From: UBA3496 sp964558115 | GTDB lineage: Bacteria > UBA8248 | Length of the DNA: 13,331 bases | NCBI GenBank assembly: GCA_964558115.1 | Contig: CAZLCI010000057.1 | Location: 1 to 13,331, forward strand | Direction: 5' to 3' | Part shown: piece by piece, positions 8,079 through 13,277 of the stretch | How positions within the stretch are numbered: position 1 is the first letter of the stretch | Layout of the letters: the number at the start of each line of letters is the position of its first letter | Program-made: the position numbers and the translations under genes | The notes under the pieces: generated by a model | Databases searched by the model: none | Told to the model about the DNA's origin: nothing | The model's input: only the letters and a program-made list of their open reading frames with translations

Positions 8079-8111
8079 AGACTTGAAGTCTATCATTTAA
8101 AATAATATTAT
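8079..8111 (+). promoter_or_regulatory. Candidate promoter with overlapping palindrome, upstream of luciferase-like gene
   Basis: TTGAAG (8083-8088, four of six -35 matches) and TATTAT (8106-8111, five of six -10 matches) are separated by exactly 17 bp and lie 51 bp before the start codon at 8163. A perfect 13-bp palindrome, AGACTTGAAGTCT (8079-8091), covers the -35 element, as an operator would. The element lies in the 119-bp divergent gap, so a bound regulator could affect both the permease and the monooxygenase. Found by eye only. Confidence 0.38.
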
Positions 8112-8162
8112 GTCCTACGTTTACAAATAATTTTTTAATGCTTCTAGAACTGGAGAAATAGA

Positions 8163-9206
8163 ATGAAGTTTTCAATTTTTTATGTTCATGAAACAACTGA
8201 TGGAAAATCTGAAAAACAGGCTTTTGATGAATTAATGGAACAATGTCAACTAGCAGATGATCTCGGATTTCATGGTGTCTGGTTTGCTGAGCATCATTTT
8301 TCTAAAGCTGGAGTAATGCCAGATCCGCTTCTCTGGTGTGCAGCAGTAGCACAAAAAACAAAAAATATCCGTTTAGGCACAGGGATCTCAATAATGTCTT
8401 TTCATAATCCTATACGACTCGCAGAACAAGCTGCGATGGTAGACGTCTTAAGTGATGGAAGAGTCGATCTAGGAATAGGCCGTGGTTCTCAACCTAAAGA
8501 ATTTAAGTCTTTTAATGCAAAACCATCAGAGAGTAGAAGAAGATTGCAGGAGGGAGTAGAAATAGTCGGGAAATTGTTAGAAGGAGAGAAATTAACTTTT
8601 GATGGTGAATTCTTTAAGTGTAATGAAACTGAAATTTTTCCTCATCCAGTTCAAAAGCCTCGACCACCAATTTGGATAGCTGGAACTAGTCCTGAAACTT
8701 ATGTTTGGGCGGGAGAAAACGGATTTAAAGTCATGGCCTCTGCGGGTTTTAAAGGACCCGAAGTATTTAGGGAAAAAATGGCTCTTTTCGTAGACGCTGT
8801 AGAAAGAAGCGGTGGAGATACATCCAATATTGACTACGCACTACTACACCGATGTATTGTTTGTGAAGATTTGGATAAAGATAAGTATATCCAAAATTTT
8901 GAAGAAAGTATGTCAAATTATCTTCGCTATAGAGCAGACGTCAATAAAGTTGAATTTCCAGAAGATGAATCACAACATCTTCAGAGAAATTGGAGTTATT
9001 CATTTTCGGTAAGTGACCTTCTCGATGGAGGCGGAGTAGTTGGAAATATCGAAGACAATATTCTTGAGATCAAAAGACTGCAAGAAGAATTCGGTCTCAC
9101 AGATATATTAATGGGTATGTACGGTATAGGTGCAACACATGAACAAAAAATGGAAATTTTAGAAAAATTTGCAAACGAAGTTATGACTGAAGTATCAACT
9201 ACATAA
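8163..9206 (+). CDS. Luciferase-like (LLM class) flavin-dependent oxidoreductase
   Basis: This 347-residue protein is a bacterial-luciferase-fold TIM barrel that uses reduced FMN or F420 to oxygenate or reduce a small organic substrate in the cytoplasm. Family marks in order are the CQLADDLGFHGVWFAEHHF segment, the RLGTGISIMSFHNPIRLAEQ strand-helix, DVLSDGRVDLGIGRG (flavin-contacting region), the ESRRRLQEGVEIV helix and the PPIWIAGTSPET strand. The AEHHF motif is that of alkanal-monooxygenase-like members rather than of F420-specific ones, so FMN is more likely. GGAG (8152-8155) lies seven bases before ATG 8163. It is transcribed alone, divergently from the permease, and ends just before a strong hairpin terminator. 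The substrate is unknown. Confidence 0.9.
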   Translation: MKFSIFYVHETTDGKSEKQAFDELMEQCQLADDLGFHGVWFAEHHFSKAGVMPDPLLWCAAVAQKTKNIRLGTGISIMSFHNPIRLAEQAAMVDVLSDGRVDLGIGRGSQPKEFKSFNAKPSESRRRLQEGVEIVGKLLEGEKLTFDGEFFKCNETEIFPHPVQKPRPPIWIAGTSPETYVWAGENGFKVMASAGFKGPEVFREKMALFVDAVERSGGDTSNIDYALLHRCIVCEDLDKDKYIQNFEESMSNYLRYRADVNKVEFPEDESQHLQRNWSYSFSVSDLLDGGGVVGNIEDNILEIKRLQEEFGLTDILMGMYGIGATHEQKMEILEKFANEVMTEVSTT

Positions 9207-9210
9207 AACA

Positions 9211-9246
9211 ATAGCCTCTTTACTAGAGAGTAAGTAAAGAGGCTAT
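9211..9246. terminator. Strong bidirectional hairpin terminator between convergent genes
   Basis: A perfect 14-bp stem, ATAGCCTCTTTACT (9211-9224) and its complement (9233-9246), closes an 8-nt loop. It lies five bases after the luciferase-like stop codon and 25 bases after the stop of the convergent sulfhydrylase gene. In the minus direction the hairpin is followed by TGTTTTA, a short U-rich stretch. In the plus direction the following run is A-rich, so minus-strand termination fits the intrinsic model better. Its position between convergent genes supports use from both sides. Confidence 0.82.
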
Positions 9247-9271
9247 ATAAAAAACAAACTTATTTTAATTT

Positions 9272-10564
9272 CTAGATAGAATCTAGAGCCTGAGATAAAT
9301 CCCCTTTAATATCATCAATATGTTCAATTCCTATGGAAAGTCTTACGTACCCTTGAGTAACTCCCGTAGCAATTTGCTCATCTTCAGATAGTTGAGAGTG
9401 TGTCGTACTCGCAGGATGTATTGCAAGACTTCTTGAATCACCAATATTCGCAACATGATAAAACATTTTCAAAGCATTAATAAATTTTTGACCGGCTTCA
9501 AGTCCACCTTCTAACTCAAAACCTACCAAACCTCCATATGAACCATTTAGATAAGTGTCTGCTCTTTTCTTAAACTCACCATCCATAAGTCCTGGATAAA
9601 TAACTCCGGACACTTTGTCATGATCTTTCAGAAAATTGGCCACTTCAAATGCATTACTACAATGTCTTTCTATTCTTAGTGGTAAAGTTTCAAGTCCTTG
9701 AAGAAATAAGAATGCATTGAAAGGACTTGTTGCTTGTCCCGAATCTCTCAATAGAGTGACCCTAGCTTTAATGATATACGCTACAGGACCAAGAGGTTCA
9801 GTAGCTTCTGTCCAAACAGCACCATGGTAACTTGGATCAGGTTGATTTAAATAAGGTTGCCTTTCTGGATGGGCTTTCCAATCAAAATTACCACTATCAA
9901 TTACAATACCTCCAATAGAATTTCCATGACCTCCTATATACTTTGTGCAGGAAGAAGCAATAATCGCAGCACCATGTTCAAAAGGCTTACAGATACCATG
10001 AGCGGCTGTGTTATCCATGATTAAAGGAATACCAACTTCCCTCCCAATATCTGCTACTTCTTTAATTGGAAAAACTCTCAATTTTGGATTTGGTAAAGTC
10101 TCTGCATAAAAAGCTCTTGTTTTGTCATCAATTGCATTTCTGAAATTCTCTGGATGTTCAGGATCTACAAAACGAACTTCAATTCCCATCTGTTCAAGTT
10201 GATTTGCAAAAAGGTTCCATGTTCCACCATATAAATCTGTAGAACTAACTATATTATCACCCGATTGCGCAATATTTTGAACTGCTATCATAGAAGCAGA
10301 TTGCCCGGATGAAACCGCGAGAGCTGCTACTCCACCTTCAAGAGCTGCTAAACGTTTCTCAAGAACATCATTTGTAGGATTCATAATACGAGTATATATA
10401 TTTCCAAGTTCTTTTAGCGCAAATAAGTTTGATGCATGTTCAGTATTATCGAATTGAAATGAAGTAGTTTGATAAATAGGGACAGCTACTGCGTTAGTGG
10501 TAGGATCGCTTCTATGGCCAGCATGCAAAACAATTGTTTCATTATTTTTTGATTCGTAAGTCAT
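9272..10564 (-). CDS. metY: O-acetylhomoserine (thiol)-lyase / Cys-Met metabolism PLP enzyme
   Basis: This 430-residue protein matches the length of O-acetylhomoserine sulfhydrylases, which are longer than cystathionine gamma-synthases (~390). It makes homocysteine from O-acetylhomoserine and sulfide in methionine synthesis, using pyridoxal phosphate. Visible marks are YTRIMNPT (57-64, Tyr and Arg that contact the neighbouring subunit's cofactor phosphate), SSGQSA (85-90, phosphate loop), Asp184 in MDNTAAHG (pairs with the pyridine nitrogen) and Lys208 in SSCTKYIGGHG (Schiff-base lysine). The C-terminal NIGDSRSLAIHPASTTHSQ segment is typical. The start is firm: AAGGAG on the minus strand (10574-10579) lies nine bases before the ATG at 10564. 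Its leader holds several inverted repeats listed separately. The symbol follows the usual family name; relatives using O-succinylhomoserine cannot be excluded. Confidence 0.9.
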   Translation of the reverse strand: MTYESKNNETIVLHAGHRSDPTTNAVAVPIYQTTSFQFDNTEHASNLFALKELGNIYTRIMNPTNDVLEKRLAALEGGVAALAVSSGQSASMIAVQNIAQSGDNIVSSTDLYGGTWNLFANQLEQMGIEVRFVDPEHPENFRNAIDDKTRAFYAETLPNPKLRVFPIKEVADIGREVGIPLIMDNTAAHGICKPFEHGAAIIASSCTKYIGGHGNSIGGIVIDSGNFDWKAHPERQPYLNQPDPSYHGAVWTEATEPLGPVAYIIKARVTLLRDSGQATSPFNAFLFLQGLETLPLRIERHCSNAFEVANFLKDHDKVSGVIYPGLMDGEFKKRADTYLNGSYGGLVGFELEGGLEAGQKFINALKMFYHVANIGDSRSLAIHPASTTHSQLSEDEQIATGVTQGYVRLSIGIEHIDDIKGDLSQALDSI

Positions 10565-10570
10565 AATTAT

Positions 10571-10589
10571 ATTCTCCTTTAATGAGAAT
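10571..10589 (-). promoter_or_regulatory. Hairpin that could sequester the sulfhydrylase ribosome-binding site
   Basis: On the minus strand ATTCTC and GAGAAT (six bp, loop ATTAAAG) flank the Shine-Dalgarno AAGGAG, whose GAG lies within the stem and AAG in the loop. Folding would reduce access of the ribosome to this gene, which suggests translational control. The stem is short and AT-rich, so it may be weak. Confidence 0.35.
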
Positions 10590-10593
10590 CAAT

Positions 10594-10620
10594 AAAAAAA
10601 AGGACGAAACAGGCCCTGTT
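10594..10620 (-). promoter_or_regulatory. Attenuator-like hairpin with U8 tract in the sulfhydrylase leader
   Basis: On the minus strand AGGGC, loop CTGTTTC and GTCCT form a five-bp stem (one G-U pair), followed directly by an uninterrupted run of eight T (10601-10594). The same stretch contains a 13-nt palindrome, AACAGGGCCTGTT (10620-10608), able to form the alternative stem AACAG/CTGTT. The two stems share bases and cannot form together. This resembles a terminator/anti-terminator pair, and it precedes the gene by about 30 nt. No known SAM riboswitch class was recognised. Confidence 0.33.
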
Positions 10621-10654
10621 CTTATTGAACATTTTAGTTAAAATAATAATGAGG

Positions 10655-10682
10655 ATTTAACATAACGAATAAAGTTAGTCAA
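10655..10682 (-). promoter_or_regulatory. Candidate sigma-70 promoter for the sulfhydrylase gene
   Basis: On the minus strand TTGACT (10682-10677, five of six) is followed after 16 bp by TTAAAT (10660-10655, four of six). A transcript starting near 10648 would have a leader of about 84 nt carrying the two hairpins described nearer the gene. The -35 overlaps one arm of a 7-bp inverted repeat at 10675-10700. Confidence 0.35.
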
Positions 10683-10700
10683 ACAAAAATTTATGACTAA
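10675..10700. repeat. 7-bp inverted repeat (TTAGTCA / TGACTAA, 12-bp spacer)
   Basis: TTAGTCA (10675-10681) and TGACTAA (10694-10700) are perfect inverted copies with 12 bp between. The element lies 28 bp after the carboxypeptidase stop and overlaps the candidate -35 of the sulfhydrylase promoter. It could be a regulator binding site or a weak terminator for the upstream gene. The flanking T run on the minus strand is short, which favours the operator reading. Confidence 0.3.
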
Positions 10701-10727
10701 AAAAGAAAATTGATTTACCAGAATGAT

Positions 10728-11894
10728 TTATTTAGACATTAACCATTCTAGCCATCCCATTGCAGGTATTTCTTCTGGAGTGATTAAAGAAGTTGAAGCG
10801 ATAATATTTCCATTCATCTTTATGTTCAGAACACCAATTTTCTGTCCTTTTTTTAAAGGCGCTTTCAAAGATTTAGGCAAAACTATTTGAGTTTTGAATT
10901 CCTTTAATTTAATCCTTTTAATAACAAGAGCAATTGGTTCTGAAGTGACAGCTTTTATTTTATTCTTTCTTCCCCACGATACGGAAATCGTTTCACCAAC
11001 AGATTGATGTTTTGCAAATAAACTATGCTTTTTAAATACCCTGAAACCACCAAGCAAGAGTTTCTTTGTCTCTCTGTCTCTTATTTTTTTATCTGAGGCT
11101 CCAAAAACTACCGAAATTAATCTCATTGCACCTCTTCTTGCAGTAGCGCATAGATTGAACCCTGACTTTGCATAATATCCTGTTTTCAGACCGTCTAAAC
11201 CTTTAAATGTCTTTAATAATTTCCGATTTGTGTTGTAAAGACCAAACTTTCCATCCCTAAATGAATCTATTTGCCTCTTAGAGAAATCAAGAACCTCAGG
11301 AAATTTAACTAATTCGCGGGCTAAGATAGCCGTATCAAAAGCAGTTGTATAATCCTCTTCTCTTATAGAGTTTTTTGGTGGAAGTCCATGAACACTCGAG
11401 AACTTCGTATTATGCATACCTAATTTTTTAGCTCTTTCATTCATTAATTTGACCATCTCTTTTTGATCACCTGCAATATGTTCAGCTATTGCATAGGCAG
11501 AGTCATTTGCAGAAGCTATAGCTACTGTTTTTATCAATTCTCTGAGAGTAAAAACTTCTCCTTCCTTAAGATATACTTGACTACCTCCTATTCTACTTGC
11601 CTCAAGACTTATGTGTACTTTTTCATCAAATGAAAAAGTACCTTTTTTTTGTGCTTCGTAAGCCAAAAGAAGTAACATCATTTTTACAATAGATGCCGGG
11701 ATCATTTTCTCGTTAGATTTATACTCTTTAAGAACTTTTCCGGTTTCCGCTTCGACTAAAATAGAGGCTTTGTATTTTCTCAGATTATCGATTTTCGTTT
11801 CTGAAAAAACAAAATTTGTAAAAACAAAATTGCAAATGAAAAACGAAATTAGAATATTAATGACACGAAAAGACTTTTTTTTAGAAATTTTCAA
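10728..11894 (-). CDS. D-alanyl-D-alanine carboxypeptidase (PBP5/PBP6-like, S11 family)
   Basis: This 388-residue penicillin-binding protein trims the terminal D-Ala from peptidoglycan pentapeptides on the periplasmic face. Its active-site motifs are complete: SIVK (68-71, nucleophile Ser68, Lys71), SAN (128-130) and KTG (237-239). The N-terminal ~31 residues are a signal peptide (basic start, hydrophobic stretch NILISFFICNFVF). Residues ~290-380 form the PBP5_C beta domain, and the protein ends in GWLEWLMSK, a short amphipathic tail. The start is a TTG: it is the only NTG codon that keeps the signal peptide, and an in-frame TGA lies two codons upstream. An AGG on the minus strand lies nine bases before it. 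It is probably transcribed from the promoter candidate at 11945-11973, separately from the selenoprotein gene 122 bp upstream. It resembles dacA/dacC products, but which paralogue is not clear. Confidence 0.92.
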   Translation of the reverse strand: MKISKKKSFRVINILISFFICNFVFTNFVFSETKIDNLRKYKASILVEAETGKVLKEYKSNEKMIPASIVKMMLLLLAYEAQKKGTFSFDEKVHISLEASRIGGSQVYLKEGEVFTLRELIKTVAIASANDSAYAIAEHIAGDQKEMVKLMNERAKKLGMHNTKFSSVHGLPPKNSIREEDYTTAFDTAILARELVKFPEVLDFSKRQIDSFRDGKFGLYNTNRKLLKTFKGLDGLKTGYYAKSGFNLCATARRGAMRLISVVFGASDKKIRDRETKKLLLGGFRVFKKHSLFAKHQSVGETISVSWGRKNKIKAVTSEPIALVIKRIKLKEFKTQIVLPKSLKAPLKKGQKIGVLNIKMNGNIIASTSLITPEEIPAMGWLEWLMSK

Positions 11895-11915
11895 AACTCA
11901 CAACCTAAAATTTAA

Positions 11916-11935
11916 ATTTTATCAGCTAATAAAAT
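11916..11935. repeat. AT-rich inverted repeat near carboxypeptidase transcription start
   Basis: ATTTTAT (11916-11922) and ATAAAAT (11929-11935) are perfect inverted arms with the 6-nt spacer CAGCTA. The repeat lies just downstream of the candidate -10 element of the carboxypeptidase promoter, at or after the predicted start site. It may be an operator or a leader stem. Because it is nearly all A and T, chance occurrence is quite possible. Confidence 0.22.
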
Positions 11936-11944
11936 TCTTTTATT

Positions 11945-11973
11945 TATATAGAATATTCTTAAAATCTTAACAA
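11945..11973 (-). promoter_or_regulatory. Candidate sigma-70 promoter for the carboxypeptidase gene
   Basis: On the minus strand TTGTTA (11973-11968, four of six) and TATATA (11950-11945, four of six) are separated by exactly 17 bp. They lie 50 to 80 bp upstream of the TTG start at 11894, between that gene and the stop of the selenoprotein gene. The surroundings are very AT-rich, so the match is suggestive only. Confidence 0.33.
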
Positions 11974-12016
11974 TTGATTCTGAAAAAATCCTGAAGTAAA
12001 TAAAATTTAATTTTGT

Positions 12017-12307
12017 TTATTTCTTTTTTAAAGACCCTCCGTAACCTTCAGAAACCAAAGCGTCTATCATTTTTCTTGCGTTAACTTTCTTTTCATTAAA
12101 TTTCACAACTGCTTCTTTGCGTTCAAAAGATACTCGTGCCTTTTTCACTCCATCGAGTTCTTCCAGAACTCTCTTAACCCTTACAGGTCATGATGAAGGT
12201 CAGGTCATACCAGTAATATTTAAAATTATTTCAGCAGCAAAAAGAGAAACACTCATTATCAAAGTAACAAAAACAAAAGTAAGATAAAAAGAAATTTTTC
12301 TAAACAT
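12017..12307 (-). CDS. MerP-like exported HMA-domain protein with two selenocysteines (TGA-encoded)
   Basis: Reading TGA as selenocysteine gives a 96-residue protein. An N-terminal signal peptide (hydrophobic SFYLTFVFVTLIMSVSLFA, likely cut after Ala24) is followed by one heavy-metal-associated domain. The metal-binding loop reads GMT-U-PSS-U-PVRVKRVL: Sec36 is TGA at 12200-12202 and Sec40 is TGA at 12188-12190. After Sec40 the sequence aligns without gaps to MerP from its second Cys (MerP CP-x-x-VKKAL...GV, here UPVRVKRVLEELDGV), and continues RVSFERKEAVVKF to ...SEGYGGSLKKK. The frame is open on both sides of both TGAs, so decay is unlikely. AAAGGA (12319-12324) lies 11 bases before ATG 12307. 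The gene is 61 bp after the isomerase stop, same strand, so it may share its transcript. It should bind a soft metal or do redox work in the periplasm. No MerT or MerR is in view. Treated as a normal gene it would end after 35 residues. Confidence 0.87.
12155..12171 (-). promoter_or_regulatory. Candidate bacterial SECIS hairpin for the UGA codons
   Basis: On the minus strand GAGTTCT, loop GGA and AGAACTC form a perfect 7-bp stem with a 3-nt loop beginning with two guanines. The loop begins 23 nt after the second TGA (12188-12190) and 35 nt after the first (12200-12202). Both distances fall within the range I recall for bacterial SECIS elements (about 16 to 37 nt), whose apical loop needs an early G for SelB binding. 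It lies inside the coding sequence (residues ~46-51), as bacterial SECIS elements do. The stem is at the short end of the range, and one element may have to serve both codons. Confidence 0.68.
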
Positions 12308-12368
12308 CTATATAACTATCCTTTCAAATTAAGACCAAAAGTTAAAATTAAGTGGTTACCTATCGGAA

Positions 12369-13178
12369 TTACATCAAACTTCTCAAATAATCAATGCCAA
12401 GTTTTGCGGCTGTTTCAAAATCGGGAACCATCTTTATTTGCAAAGATAGATACCCTTCATAATTAATTGACTGCAAAGAACTTATTAAATCACTCCAAGG
12501 GATATGTCCATTGCCAGGATATAACCTATTATTATCAGCAACATGAATAATACCAAGATGATCTTTAGAATCAAAAAAACTTTCAGAAAATGAAGTGTCT
12601 TCCACATTCATATGAAAAGTATCGAGCATAATTCCAATACCTGGACTATTGATTTCTTTAATAAATTCCATTCCATCCTGAGCAGTAAAACCAAAATTGA
12701 CACTAAACCTATGCTGAGGCTCAAATAAAACTCGAGTTCCTTTACTTGCAGCATAATCGGAAGATTCCTTAAAAGCATCGTGCATCCACTTCAAGGATTC
12801 CTCACGTTCTTCCCCCACACTTAATTTTCCTCTAAAAGACCCCACTATTACTTCAACACCGTAAAAAGATGCAGCATCTAAACATCCTTTCAGACGTTTC
12901 ATAGCTACCTTCCTTATATTTGGATCAGGATGACAGAGCCACACTTTATCTTGATAACTAATTCCAGCAGTATGAACGCCAGCTACTTCCATTCCACGAC
13001 TTTCCACTTGTTTTTTAATCAAGTCAAAATCTAGTTCATCCGGTTTACGCATTGAAACTTCTACACCATCATAACCAAGTCTTGAAAGCACATCTAAATT
13101 TTCTTCAAAATTACCTTGAATGGCTGGAAGTAGAGGTGTATCAACCTCACTACTTGCTACTTGGAAGCTTATTTTCAT
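12369..13178 (-). CDS. Sugar phosphate isomerase/epimerase (xylose-isomerase-like TIM barrel)
   Basis: This 269-residue protein belongs to the AP-endonuclease-2/xylose-isomerase-like family. It has the repeated strand-helix pattern beginning LSRLGYDGVEVSM (31-43). Likely metal ligands or catalytic residues are Glu153 (LFEPQHR), Asp186 and His189 (MLDTFHMN), and His212 (IIHVADN). The GNGHIPW turn (222-228) is the family's 'G.G.i.w' motif. The fourth ligand, a Glu in 'G...slE', is here Gln247 (EGYLSLQIK), an E-to-Q change. The family includes tagatose-3-epimerase, hydroxypyruvate isomerase and inosose dehydratase. ATG 13178 is chosen because GGAG lies ten bases upstream and the barrel starts right after it (MKISFQVAS); a longer in-frame start at 13268 would add a non-conserved, tyrosine-rich stretch. 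It diverges from the gene at 13278 and may be co-transcribed with the selenoprotein gene. Confidence 0.88.
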   Translation of the reverse strand: MKISFQVASSEVDTPLLPAIQGNFEENLDVLSRLGYDGVEVSMRKPDELDFDLIKKQVESRGMEVAGVHTAGISYQDKVWLCHPDPNIRKVAMKRLKGCLDAASFYGVEVIVGSFRGKLSVGEEREESLKWMHDAFKESSDYAASKGTRVLFEPQHRFSVNFGFTAQDGMEFIKEINSPGIGIMLDTFHMNVEDTSFSESFFDSKDHLGIIHVADNNRLYPGNGHIPWSDLISSLQSINYEGYLSLQIKMVPDFETAAKLGIDYLRSLM

Positions 13179-13203
13179 TTTAAATTTTCTCCAATTCAAA
13201 AAA

Positions 13204-13239
13204 TTTACTAAGCAATTATAAATAAGATATAATTTATAA
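13204..13239. promoter_or_regulatory. Divergent promoter region with -10 elements inside a 24-bp palindrome
   Basis: TTATAAAT (13216-13223) and ATTTATAA (13232-13239) are perfect 8-bp inverted arms with an 8-bp spacer. A consensus TATAAT lies on the plus strand at 13228-13233, with TTTACT (13204-13209) 18 bp upstream as a possible -35. Another TATAAT lies on the minus strand at 13220-13215, directed at the isomerase gene; its -35 is not clear. The two -10 boxes therefore face opposite ways within one symmetric site, which a single regulator could cover. The AT-richness makes chance symmetry possible. Confidence 0.4.
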
Positions 13240-13277
13240 CTGTAGTACATAAAATAATACGAGTTCAAGGTGAGATT

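Noticed and set aside
10565..10727. SAM-I or SAM-II riboswitch before the sulfhydrylase gene
   Set aside because: I looked for the conserved core sequences and pseudoknot pattern and could not match them. Only generic hairpins are supported.
11770..11970. 66-codon plus-strand frame over the carboxypeptidase signal peptide and its upstream region
   Set aside because: It is made of low-complexity AT-rich codons, antisense to a real gene, with no domain.
12000..12025. AT-only imperfect inverted repeat after the selenoprotein gene
   Set aside because: It has no G-C pairs and a bulge; in such AT-rich DNA this symmetry is expected by chance.
12017..12307. The small HMA gene as a pseudogene or sequencing-error product
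   Set aside because: Both stops are TGA, both fall where family cysteines lie, the frame is intact on both sides, and a hairpin with a GG loop lies at SECIS distance. Random decay would not give this pattern.
13179..13268. 30-residue N-terminal extension of the isomerase
   Set aside because: It translates the intergenic promoter DNA into a tyrosine-rich stretch unlike the family, while ATG 13178 has GGAG upstream.
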